Positions 8,028-14,991 of a stretch of 36,735 nucleotides of DNA are shown here, piece by piece. This DNA comes from Acetobacteraceae bacterium (GTDB taxonomy: Bacteria > Pseudomonadota > Alphaproteobacteria > Acetobacterales > Acetobacteraceae), in contig JADLHF010000116.1 in the NCBI GenBank assembly GCA_020848935.1, positions 1 to 36,735 on the forward strand. The letters are read 5' to 3'. The notes under the pieces were generated by a model that saw nothing but the letters and a program-made list of their open reading frames with translations, did not search any database and had not been told where the DNA came from. Every line of letters starts with the position of its first letter. Position 1 is the stretch's first letter. A program made the translations under genes and the position numbers.

Positions 8028-8607
8028 TTTCGATATCGTAACTAAATGGACGCACTGGCGCGGCCCCTGCGAAGGGGTCTCGCCGGCTGTCCAGATGGCG
8101 CGCGGGCGCGGTTGGGGGGCCGCGGGTGTTGGGCCTGGCGCGGCGCTTCCTGGCGCTTGCAGGGGAGACAGCGAGGCGCAGCTTCTCCGTGGAGAGACGG
8201 AGGCGGGGAGACGCAAGGCAAGGGAGACGGCGGGTCGCGGTGCGGCGGTCGCCGATGGCGTGCGGTGATTCCGCTCGCTGATTCTCGTCGCCATGCCATC
8301 GCGTCGCCGTGGGGAATCTTCCTTTCGATTTGCTGCGTTGCGGCGAGGCGCCGCGCGTCATCTGCGGCGGGACTGACGCATGGGTGCCGGCGTTTGCCTG
8401 CTGGCGGGTGTCGGGCGGGGGGAGTTGGCCGGATTGCCAGAGCTGGACGAGGTCTTCCAGGCGGGCGAACAGGCGTGCGAGGACGGCCATGATCATGGCG
8501 TGCAGCGCATCGGGCAGCCAGAAAGGAGCCTGCTCCGCCTTGGCGGCGGCGCGCAGGTGGGCGATCCCTTCGGCCAGTGGAGATGTGTGAACTAACATTT
8601 GAGGCAT
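7894..8607 (-). CDS. Orphan open frame with a helical head and basic, Pro/Arg-rich tail (doubtful gene)
   Basis: The frame starts MPQMLVHTSPLAEGI and its first 60 or so residues look like real protein: an amphipathic helical stretch with AEQAPFWLPDALH, then AVLARLFARLEDLVQLWQSG. After that it becomes a basic Ser/Pro/Arg-rich tail without clear structure. The last 134 bases run antisense through the end of the aminotransferase gene, so the true end or reading frame is uncertain. Another minus frame near 8028-8100 reads HLVTISK, which hints at a frameshifted ending. My recollection, unverified, is that short orphan proteins with this head recur in Acetobacteraceae genomes, several per genome. 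No function is known to me. It fills most of the 8028-8813 gap. Confidence 0.4.
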   Translation of the reverse strand: MPQMLVHTSPLAEGIAHLRAAAKAEQAPFWLPDALHAMIMAVLARLFARLEDLVQLWQSGQLPPPDTRQQANAGTHASVPPQMTRGASPQRSKSKGRFPTATRWHGDENQRAESPHAIGDRRTATRRLPCLASPRLRLSTEKLRLAVSPASARKRRARPNTRGPPTAPARHLDSRRDPFAGAAPVRPFSYDIETIWQSPRSRPSRPPRYASRPRRYAPPRHSICSHPSSPRAGAAPR

Positions 8608-8707
8608 CTTATCTAACCGTCGGACCCGCTGCAACGGAAATCTTCGGATGCCGGGGTGCGCTCTGTCCGGCGGACCCGCTTCGCGTTCCGCCCAACGCCG
8701 GGGCGAG

Positions 8708-8748
8708 TGGATGAAGTTTTCTTGCTTCTTTTTGTTCACAAAAAGAAG
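8708..8748 (-). repeat. A/T-rich hairpin-plus-box element, single copy (CTTC type)
   Basis: A 10-bp inverted repeat, CTTCTTTTTG / CAAAAAGAAG with a 4-base loop (8725-8748), is preceded by the box TGGATGAAGTTTTCTTG (8708-8724). It is the same unit as the right half of the pair at 27721-27826, in the same orientation. No partner was found upstream. It stands between the orphan frame and cinA, upstream of both starts, so it does not mark the end of a recognised gene. Confidence 0.75.
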
Positions 8749-8813
8749 AGTCCTTGCGCTGGCCATGTCGCGGGGTTCGCGGTGTAATGCGCGGGACGGC
8801 GGGAGAAACAAGC

Positions 8814-10085
8814 ATGCGCATCGAGATCATCTGCACCGGCGACGAGGTGCTGACCGGCAAGATCGTCAACAGCAATTTCAGCTACATGGCGCAGAAGCTG
8901 GAGGATGTCGGGTTGGCCGTGGTGTGGGGCACCACGGTGGGCGACGACCGGGGCACGCTGCTGAGCGCGTTTCACCTGGCCGCCGCGCGGGCCGACATCG
9001 TGATCGTCAATGGCGGGCTGGGCCCGACGGTGGATGATCTGAGCCAGGAGATCGCCGCCCAGGCGGCCGGCGTGGAGCTGGAGCTGCACGAGGGCTGGCT
9101 GGAGAAGATGGAGGGGTTCTTCACCCGGCGCGGGCGCGCCATGCCGCCGAACAACCGCAAGCAGGCGATGCTGCCGGTGGGCTCCGAGATGCTGGACAAC
9201 CCGATCGGCACGGCATGCGGCTTCGCGATGGATATCGGCGCGGCGCGGTTCTTCTTCACCCCCGGCGTGCCGCGCGAATTGCGGCGGATGCTGGAGGAGC
9301 AGATCATTCCGCGGCTGCTGGCGCGCAACGGGGCGGCGGCGACGATCCGGCTGAAGCGCTACCACGGCTACGGGCTGGGCGAGTCCCATATCGACAGCCT
9401 GTTGCAGGGGGTGGAGGCGCTGGACCCGAGCGGCGGGGTGAAGCTGGGGTTCCGCGCCCACTACCCGCAGATCGAGACCAAGCTGACCATTCGCGGCGTG
9501 GATGCCGAGGATGTGGCGCGCAAGCTGGCCCCGGTGGATGCGGAGATCCGCCAGCGGCTGGGCAATTTCATCGTCTGCGAGGACGACCAGTCGCTGGAGG
9601 GCGTGGTCAACGACGCGCTGGGCAAGGTGGGCGGGCGGCTGGCGGTGGTGGAGACGTTCACGTCCGGCGAGATCGCCCTGCGCCTGGCGCACCTGGCCGG
9701 GGCCGAGGCGGTGTTCCGGCGCGGCATCATTGCGCGCGACCTGCACCAGGTGTTCGAATCGCTGCGGCTGCCGCCGCATCTCGATATCGGCGAATACACC
9801 GAAGCCCTGGCGGCCGAGGTGGCGGCGGCGGTGCGCGAGCAGGCCGGGGCCAGCCATGCGCTGGCGGTGCTGATCGACCTGGACGAGGGGGCCGACCGGA
9901 TGGATCTGGGCGGCACGATCTGGGTGGCGGTGGGGCGCGAGGGCGATACGGTGGTGCGCCGCGCGCGCATCCTGGGCGGGCGGGAGTGGATCCGGCTTGG
10001 CGCCGTGGAACTGGGGCTGGACTGCATGCGGCGCTATCTGCAGGGCTTGCCGGTGATCGAGCGGACGGATTTCGAGCGGAGGTGA
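8814..10085 (+). CDS. cinA: CinA family protein (molybdopterin-binding-like domain plus degenerate nicotinamide-nucleotide amidase domain)
   Basis: The 423 residues have the two-domain CinA layout. The N-terminal MoaB/MogA-like domain (about 1-170) reads EIICTGDEVLTGKIVNSN and NGGLGPTVDD (66-75), as in enzymes hydrolysing ADP-ribose or handling NAD breakdown products. The C-terminal domain (about 260-415) corresponds to PncC, which deamidates NMN. There the expected AESCTGG is VETFTSG (residues 279-285). The later Tyr and Lys segment is also replaced (GIIARDLHQVF), so the Ser/Tyr/Lys catalytic set appears lost. The ATG at 8814 has GGAG eight bases upstream. The next gene is a molybdenum enzyme, but about 230 bases and a repeat pair lie between. 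The family is secure; amidase activity is doubtful. Confidence 0.85.
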   Translation: MRIEIICTGDEVLTGKIVNSNFSYMAQKLEDVGLAVVWGTTVGDDRGTLLSAFHLAAARADIVIVNGGLGPTVDDLSQEIAAQAAGVELELHEGWLEKMEGFFTRRGRAMPPNNRKQAMLPVGSEMLDNPIGTACGFAMDIGAARFFFTPGVPRELRRMLEEQIIPRLLARNGAAATIRLKRYHGYGLGESHIDSLLQGVEALDPSGGVKLGFRAHYPQIETKLTIRGVDAEDVARKLAPVDAEIRQRLGNFIVCEDDQSLEGVVNDALGKVGGRLAVVETFTSGEIALRLAHLAGAEAVFRRGIIARDLHQVFESLRLPPHLDIGEYTEALAAEVAAAVREQAGASHALAVLIDLDEGADRMDLGGTIWVAVGREGDTVVRRARILGGREWIRLGAVELGLDCMRRYLQGLPVIERTDFERR

Positions 10086-10097
10086 AGGAAGGAAGGC

Positions 10098-10215
10098 GTT
10101 CTTTTTTGAAAAAAAGAACCAAAAAACTTCTGTCCACTTGGGGGTGAACAGCACGGTTCGCGGGCGGGCGGGTTGGAAGATATTTTTTTCTTCCTTTTCT
10201 GCTCGAAAAGACGAA
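10098..10215. repeat. Paired A/T-rich inverted-repeat element (left half intact, right half decayed)
   Basis: The left half is a perfect 10-bp hairpin, GTTCTTTTTT / AAAAAAGAAC with a 2-base loop (10098-10119), followed by box CAAAAAACTTCTGTCCA (10120-10136). After about 38 bases of GC-rich spacer comes a decayed, inverted CTTC-type half (about 10175-10215: GGAAGATATTTTTTTC, then an imperfect stem TTCCTTTTCT / CGAAAAGACGAA). The element occupies the gap between cinA (stop 10085) and the sulfite oxidase gene (start 10315). Confidence 0.75.
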
Positions 10216-10314
10216 TGCTTGGTTGCCGGCCGGCATGCGACATGGACCGCTGGCCGGCGCTTCGCCGCGGCTTTCGCGACGTCTGCTGTGGAACAATGCA
10301 AGGGGGCAACCGTC

Positions 10315-11595
10315 ATGCCGATGCGCACTGAAGACCCGGATATGCTTTTCGATCGCGCTGCCGGGCGGCGCGGCCTGTTGCGCGGTGCCGGGCTGGCGGC
10401 GATGGGGGCGGCGCTGGGCATGGCGATGCCGTTCGGGCGGTACCTGCCGCAGGGCATGCTGCCGCTGGCGCTGGCCCAGGGGGGAAAGGGGCCGCAGCTG
10501 CTCGACTATCCCGGCAAGGACAAGGGGCTGGTGGTGCTCGGCGACAAGCCGCTGGTGGCGGAGACGCCGGAATACCTGCTGAATGACGACACCACGCCGG
10601 CGGATAAGTTCTTCATCCGCAACAATGGCCAGATCCCGGACGCGGCCAAGGACCCCGATGGCTGGAAGATCACCGTCGAGGGCGAGGTCGACAAGACGCT
10701 GGAGCTGACGCTCGGCCAGCTGAAGCAGCGGTTCCCGGCGCAGACGCATCGCATGGTGCTGGAATGCGGCGGCAACGGGCGGGCGTTCTTCACGCCGCCG
10801 GGGCGCGGCAACCAGTGGACCAATGGCGGCATCGGCTGTGCGGAATGGACCGGGGTGAAGCTGGCCGACGTGCTGCACGCGGCGGGCTTGAAGGACAGCG
10901 CGAAATTCACCGGCAGCTGGGGCACCGATCCGCACCTGTCGGGCGACCCGGCGAAGCGGGCGATCAGCCGCGGCAACGTGCTGGCCAAGTCTTTGGAGCC
11001 GCACACCATGATCGTGTGGGCGATGAACGGGCAGCCCCTGCCGAACATCAATGGCGGGCCGGTGCGGCTGCTGGTGCCGGGCTGGCCGGGGTCGCTTTCG
11101 ACCAAGTGGCTGAGCCATGTCCTGGTGCGCGCGACGCCGCATGACGGGCAGGGGATGGGCGGCACCTCCTATCGCGTGCCGGTGACGCCGATCGTGCCGG
11201 GCAGCAGCAATGACGGCAAGAGCTTCCGCGACCTGGAGGCGATGCCGATCCGCAGCATCGTGACCGCGCCGGCGAACGGCACCAAGCTGGCCGCCGGCAC
11301 GCGTTCGCTGGCGCTGCGCGGTGCTGCCTGGGGCAGTGCGGTGGGCGTGGCGCGGGTGGAGGTGTCGGTCGATTTCGGCCAGACCTGGCAGCAGGCGGCG
11401 ATGACGCCGCCGCGCAATCCGTTCGACTGGGTGCGCTGGACCCATGCCATGCCCTTGCCGAGCGACGGGTATTTCGAGGTCTGGTCGCGGGCGACGGACC
11501 GCAACGGGGTGACGCAGCCGATCGTGGCGGCGAACTGGAACCCGCAGGGCTATGGCTCCAACCCGATCAACCGCATTGCGGTGCTGGTGGGATGA
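10315..11595 (+). CDS. Periplasmic molybdenum sulfite oxidase/dehydrogenase catalytic subunit
   Basis: A 426-residue sulfite oxidase-family enzyme (SorA/SoxC-like) that would oxidise sulfite to sulfate in the periplasm. A Tat-type leader (GRRGLLRGAGLAAMG, Arg18-Arg19, then a hydrophobic stretch and LALAQ) precedes the mature protein. The Moco domain has LECGGNGR with the Mo-thiolate ligand Cys151, and GIGCAEWTGVKLADVL. The C-terminal Mo-co dimerisation domain (from about 315) contains GVARVEVSVDFGQTW. Start 10315 follows AAGGGGGC about eight bases upstream; an ATG two codons later is the alternative. The stop overlaps the start of the cytochrome subunit by four bases, so the two form one unit. 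True substrates could include other S- or N-oxides. Confidence 0.88.
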   Translation: MPMRTEDPDMLFDRAAGRRGLLRGAGLAAMGAALGMAMPFGRYLPQGMLPLALAQGGKGPQLLDYPGKDKGLVVLGDKPLVAETPEYLLNDDTTPADKFFIRNNGQIPDAAKDPDGWKITVEGEVDKTLELTLGQLKQRFPAQTHRMVLECGGNGRAFFTPPGRGNQWTNGGIGCAEWTGVKLADVLHAAGLKDSAKFTGSWGTDPHLSGDPAKRAISRGNVLAKSLEPHTMIVWAMNGQPLPNINGGPVRLLVPGWPGSLSTKWLSHVLVRATPHDGQGMGGTSYRVPVTPIVPGSSNDGKSFRDLEAMPIRSIVTAPANGTKLAAGTRSLALRGAAWGSAVGVARVEVSVDFGQTWQQAAMTPPRNPFDWVRWTHAMPLPSDGYFEVWSRATDRNGVTQPIVAANWNPQGYGSNPINRIAVLVG

Positions 11596-11933
11596 GGCTG
11601 TCGGTCCTGCTGCTCGGCGTGGGGCTGTTCGCCAGCCCCGCGTCGGCGCAGGTCGTCGCGCCGAGCGATCCCGCCGACTATCCCGCGGCCCCGGGGCGGG
11701 AGGAGGCGGTGGCCTTCTGCGGCGCCTGCCACAGTTTTCGGCTGGTCGCGGCACAGGGGCTGACGCGGCTGCAATGGGATGAGACGATGAAATGGATGGT
11801 CCAGCGGCATAACATGCCGGAGCTGCATCCGCAGGACCATGACATCATCCTGGACTACCTTGAGCGGGCGTTTCCGCCCAAGGCGAGCGGCGGGCGGCCG
11901 GGCTGGACCAATCCGTTCGCGCCACACCAATAG
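11592..11933 (+). CDS. SorB-like c-type cytochrome subunit
   Basis: A 113-residue exported monohaem cytochrome c. A Sec signal peptide (MRLSVLLLGVGLFASPASAQ, cleaved after about residue 19) leads to CGACH (Cys43, Cys46, His47), the covalent haem site. Met75 in RHNMPEL is the likely sixth ligand. The ATG overlaps the previous stop (ATGA), the usual coupling for subunits made in equal amount. It would take electrons from the molybdenum subunit and pass them to another cytochrome or oxidase. The RraA-like gene starts 12 bases after its stop, so all three may share a transcript. Confidence 0.88.
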   Translation: MRLSVLLLGVGLFASPASAQVVAPSDPADYPAAPGREEAVAFCGACHSFRLVAAQGLTRLQWDETMKWMVQRHNMPELHPQDHDIILDYLERAFPPKASGGRPGWTNPFAPHQ

Positions 11934-11945
11934 GAACGTGACGGC

Positions 11946-12632
11946 ATGATCGACAATCCCCCGCTGCTGACGATCCATCGCGGCTGGGCGCGGCCCGACC
12001 CGGCACTGGTGGCCGCCTTCCGCGGCGCCCAGACCTCGCATCTGTGCGACGCGATGGAGGGGCGGGGGGCGGTGGACTGGCAGATCAAGCCGCTCGATCC
12101 TGGGAACGGGGTGTTCTGCGGGCCGGCGCTGACCGCCTGGGCCTATCCCGCGGATATCGCGGCGATGTTCGCGGCGCTGGCGGAGGCGCGGGCGGGCGAT
12201 GTGATCATGCTGGCCTGCGACAGCTTCACCGCGACGGCGGTGATCGGCGACCTGGCGGCGGGGATGATGCGCAACAAGGGGGTGGCGGCGTTCGTGACCG
12301 ACGGGCTGGCGCGCGACCGGGCGGGGATTGTGGCCACCGGGATGCCGCTGTTCGCGCGCGGGATCGTGCCGAACTCGCCGGCGCTGAACGGGCCCGGCAC
12401 GGTGGGGGCGCCGGTGGTGCTGGGGGGCGTGCAGGTGTGCCCCGGCGATATCGTGGTGGGCGACGCCGACGGGGTGGTGGTGGTGCCGCAGGGGCGCGCG
12501 GCCGAGGTGCTGGCGACGCTGGGGCGCATTCGGGCGGCGGAGGCGGCGATGGAGGCGCAGGTCAAGGCGGGGTTGCAGATGACCGAGAAGGCGGTGGCGC
12601 TGGTGGCGGCGGCGCGGGTGGTGGAGGGGTAG
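11946..12632 (+). CDS. RraA-like / HMG-aldolase-like family protein
   Basis: A 228-residue member of the RraA / 4-hydroxy-4-methyl-2-oxoglutarate aldolase family, sometimes labelled demethylmenaquinone methyltransferase. The signature region is GDLAAGMMRNKGVAAFVTDG followed by LARD; Arg123-Asp124 correspond to the substrate and metal contacts of the class II pyruvate aldolases. GDADGVVVVP follows near residue 160. Aldolases of this type act late in protocatechuate or gallate meta-cleavage and also decarboxylate oxaloacetate. RraA itself is an RNase E inhibitor that lacks aldolase activity. A catabolic aldolase fits the metabolic surroundings better, but its closest neighbour is the sulfite oxidase pair, so the pathway is unclear. 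Confidence 0.85.
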   Translation: MIDNPPLLTIHRGWARPDPALVAAFRGAQTSHLCDAMEGRGAVDWQIKPLDPGNGVFCGPALTAWAYPADIAAMFAALAEARAGDVIMLACDSFTATAVIGDLAAGMMRNKGVAAFVTDGLARDRAGIVATGMPLFARGIVPNSPALNGPGTVGAPVVLGGVQVCPGDIVVGDADGVVVVPQGRAAEVLATLGRIRAAEAAMEAQVKAGLQMTEKAVALVAAARVVEG

Positions 12633-13226
12633 GCAAGGCCTTCATTTCCGCCGGAAGGACAAGCAAGGAACCTCCTTGATTGAGGTCCGGTTCGCGCCGG
12701 GCGGCCAGGGGACGCGCGGGAGTGGGCTGGGCCGATTGAATGACCCATGTATCCGGGCAAGAACAGGGCTTCGCCCTGCACCCACCAAAGGCCGAAGGTT
12801 ATTGGACTCCCATTGCGTCCTGAATAGATGAGGTCCAGGGGCTCGGCCCGTCGCGCGAAGGCGCGCGCCGGACCAGGCGGGTCTGGGCGGAGCCCAGGCT
12901 GTCCTTGCCCCATCGGCCATTCATTTCGAGGATCGGCACAAGGTGTTCTTCGCCAGGTTGCCGCCGGTGGGTGTGGTGCTGGAGGCCTGTGGCGGTTCGC
13001 ATCGCCGCGGGGGGGGGGGGTGGCGTCTGCGCTGGGGCGCCGGCAGAGAGCGGATCAAGATGACGACCGGTCGGACCGGCGAATGCCGCAGGCCGTTGAG
13101 CGAAGGGTTTTGGAAGCCGCTTCGCTGTTTGGCCGGCGTTCGCGCAAGCGCCCCCTGCCCTCTCACCCGAGCCGACAGGATATGGTTTCTTGTTTCCTTG
13201 CGTCCACAAAATGAATAGTCCTGCCT
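12633..13226. other. Gene-poor spacer with three short stem-loops and a 12-G run
   Basis: No convincing gene in 594 bases. Three GC-rich hairpins occur: CAGGGC-TTC-GCCCTG (12764-12778), CGCGC-GAAG-GCGCG (12852-12865) and CTGGGC-GGA-GCCCAG (12883-12897). A homopolymer of 12 G lies at 13009-13020. The segment CCACCAAAGGCCGAAGG (from about 12781) resembles, from memory only, dispersed intergenic sequences of Acetobacteraceae. A decayed hairpin-box copy follows at 13178-13218. The open frames here are antisense or compositional. Confidence 0.6.
13178..13218 (-). repeat. Decayed A/T-rich hairpin-plus-box copy
   Basis: GGATATGGTTTCTTG then TTTCCTTGCGTCCACAAAAT aligns with the box and CTTC-type hairpin seen at 8708-8748 and 27786-27826, with many substitutions. 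It lies just beyond the stop of the crotonase gene (13227). The similarity is by eye and modest. Confidence 0.4.
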
Positions 13227-14012
13227 TCACCTGCCCTGGAATTCCGGCGGACGCCGGGCGGCCATGGCGGCGACGCCTTCCTTGAAGTCCGCTGTGCGGC
13301 GCTGCCATTCCTGTTCGACCAGTTCGCGTTCGGTAGCCGCCTCGATGGCGTCGGCGAGGCCGCGGCGGAGGGTTTCGCGGGTGGATTGCAGGGCGAGCGG
13401 GGCGGAGACGGCGATTTCGGCGGCCAGGGCCTGGGCGGTGCTGCGGACTTCGGAGATGGGCACCAGCTGGTCGGCGAGGCCGATGGCGGTGGCTTCTTCG
13501 CCGTTGAGGCGGCGGCCGGTGTAGAAGATCATGGCGGCTTTCTGCTGGCCGACCAGGCGCGGCAGGGTGGCGGTGAGGCCGAAGCCGGGGTGGAAGCCGA
13601 GGCGGGTGAAGTTGGCGGAGAAGCGGGCCTCGGAGCAGGTGATGCGGAAGTCGGCGACCAAAGCGAGGCCGAGGCCGCCGCCGATGGCCGGGCCCTGGAT
13701 GGCGGCGACGATCGGCTTCCTGGTGCGGAACAGGCGGATGGCTTCCTTGTAGAGGTGCTTGGTTATTTTCCCGCCTTCTTCGGTGACGAGGCCGGTGTCG
13801 GGGCGGCTGGAGAAATCGGCGCCGGCGCAGAAGGCTTTTCCTTCCGCACAGAGCAGGACGGCGCGGATTTCGGGGTCGGCGTCGAAGGCCTCGGCGGCGT
13901 CGGCGATCTGGTGGATCAGGGCGACGTCGAAGAAGTTGTTGGGGGGTTTGCGGATTTCGATCATGCCGACGCGGTCGGTGACCGAGGTGCCGATATCCTT
14001 GTAGGTGGCCAT
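13227..14012 (-). CDS. Crotonase (enoyl-CoA hydratase/isomerase) family protein lacking both hydratase glutamates
   Basis: A 261-residue crotonase. The oxyanion-hole segments are present: CAGADF near residue 62 and AIQGPAIGGGLGLALVADFRI near 104-124. Aligned with rat enoyl-CoA hydratase, Glu144 (GGGCE) is Gly115 here (GGGLG) and Glu164 (FGQPE) is Phe135 (FSANF). Canonical hydration is therefore unlikely; isomerase, hydrolase, decarboxylase or ring-cleavage chemistry on an acyl-CoA is more plausible. Its start is 13 bases after the stop of the alpha/beta hydrolase, so they form an operon. The C-terminus (KEGVAAMAARRPPEFQGR) is typical of the family. The start at 14012 is supported by the family N-terminus. 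Confidence 0.88.
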   Translation of the reverse strand: MATYKDIGTSVTDRVGMIEIRKPPNNFFDVALIHQIADAAEAFDADPEIRAVLLCAEGKAFCAGADFSSRPDTGLVTEEGGKITKHLYKEAIRLFRTRKPIVAAIQGPAIGGGLGLALVADFRITCSEARFSANFTRLGFHPGFGLTATLPRLVGQQKAAMIFYTGRRLNGEEATAIGLADQLVPISEVRSTAQALAAEIAVSAPLALQSTRETLRRGLADAIEAATERELVEQEWQRRTADFKEGVAAMAARRPPEFQGR

Positions 14013-14025
14013 GGGGATGGGCCTT

Positions 14026-14787
14026 TCAGTGCAGGGTGGCGAGGAAGGCCAGGACGGCCGTGTTGAAGGCTTCGGGCTGGTCGATGTTGGCGGCGTGGCC
14101 GGCGTCGGGGATGACGACCTTGGTGCTGCCGGGGATCTTGGCGGCCATGTAGTCGGTGGCGGCGAGGAACGGGGTGTCGCGGGCGCCGACCAGGACGAGG
14201 GATGGCACGTTGATGCCGGGAAGGGAATTGATCACGCCGGCGTCGCGCTGGGTGAGCATGAAGCGGGCGGCGTGGGCGAGGCCGGTGGCGTCGCGGTGGC
14301 GGGAGCGGGCGCGTTCGGCGGTGCCGGAGGAAAGCTGGGCCAGGCCCTCGGCGTCGAGGCGGGCGGCGGTGGCCAGCGAGCGGGTGTTCCAGGCGTCGCG
14401 GGCTTCGTCCTTCTTGAAGCCGGGACCGGTGTCGATGATGAGAAGGGCGCGGCAGCGCTCGGGGTGGCGGAGGTGGAAGGCGAGCGACATGTAGCCGCCC
14501 AGCGAGAGGCCGCCGATGATGGCGGTCTTGGCGCCGAGGGCGTCGAGGATGGCGGCCATGTCGGAGACGGTGGCTTCCTCGGAGTAGGCGGCGGGGTCGG
14601 TGGGGTAGTCGGACTGGCCGTGGCCGCGCATGTCCCACAGGACCAGGGTGTGGTTTCGGGAGAGGGGCTCGATCTGGCCGTCCCACATGCGCGACGTGGC
14701 GGAGAAGCCGTGGGAGAGGAGGAGGACGGGGCCCTGGCCGTGGGTTTCGTAGTGGAGGTTTACGCCGTTGTTGGTGAGGGTGGGCAT
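14026..14787 (-). CDS. Alpha/beta hydrolase (enol-lactone hydrolase/esterase-like)
   Basis: A 253-residue alpha/beta hydrolase with a complete triad: Ser95 in GGLSLGG, Asp204 in VGARDTPF and His231 in DAGHAAN. HGFSATSRMWDGQ gives the oxyanion loop and WDMRGHGQSD is the usual second motif. It resembles 3-oxoadipate enol-lactonase and related C-C or ester hydrolases. I chose the ATG at 14787. An in-frame ATG 14 codons upstream would add residues encoded by the A/T-rich repeat element. It is the first gene of a two-gene unit with the crotonase. The FAH and CoA-transferase genes lie upstream on the same strand, separated by the 14817-14987 element. Confidence 0.9.
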   Translation of the reverse strand: MPTLTNNGVNLHYETHGQGPVLLLSHGFSATSRMWDGQIEPLSRNHTLVLWDMRGHGQSDYPTDPAAYSEEATVSDMAAILDALGAKTAIIGGLSLGGYMSLAFHLRHPERCRALLIIDTGPGFKKDEARDAWNTRSLATAARLDAEGLAQLSSGTAERARSRHRDATGLAHAARFMLTQRDAGVINSLPGINVPSLVLVGARDTPFLAATDYMAAKIPGSTKVVIPDAGHAANIDQPEAFNTAVLAFLATLH

Positions 14788-14816
14788 TGTGGGGTTCCCT
14801 GGGAGGAAGGAAGGTT

Positions 14817-14987
14817 CTTCTTTTTCCAAGGAAAAAGAAGCAAAAAGACTTTTATCCGTGGGTTTTGGCGCAGAACTGGATGGGGTTTGGGTAGAAGAAG
14901 GAGAAGCGTGGGTCCTTCGCTGCGCTCAGGATGACGGCAGTCACGCCGGGGATGAAAGTTTTTTGGTTCTTTTTTTCAAAAAAGAAC
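14817..14987. repeat. Paired A/T-rich inverted-repeat element with a long spacer
   Basis: The left half is an 11-bp hairpin, CTTCTTTTTCC / GGAAAAAGAAG (14817-14840), plus box CAAAAAGACTTTTATCC (14841-14857). The right half, inverted, is box GGATGAAAGTTTTTTG (14950-14965) plus hairpin GTTCTTTTTT / AAAAAAGAAC (14966-14987). The spacer of about 92 bases holds GTCCTTCGCTGCGCTCAGG (from 14912), which I recognise from memory as a sequence scattered in many environmental bacterial genomes. The right hairpin ends four bases from the stop of the CoA-transferase gene. Confidence 0.8.
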
Positions 14988-14991
14988 ATTC

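Noticed and set aside
12143-12913. A 256-codon minus-strand frame after the RraA-like gene
   Set aside because: More than half is antisense to the RraA-like gene and the rest crosses stem-loops; no protein motif is visible.
13386-14066. A Gly/Asp-rich plus-strand frame opposite the crotonase gene
   Set aside because: Its composition is the reverse-strand image of the crotonase codons, and it has no ribosome site or motif.
14788-14829. Upstream ATG extending the alpha/beta hydrolase by 14 residues
   Set aside because: The added residues are encoded by the repeat element and are absent from the family fold; 14787 gives the normal N-terminus.
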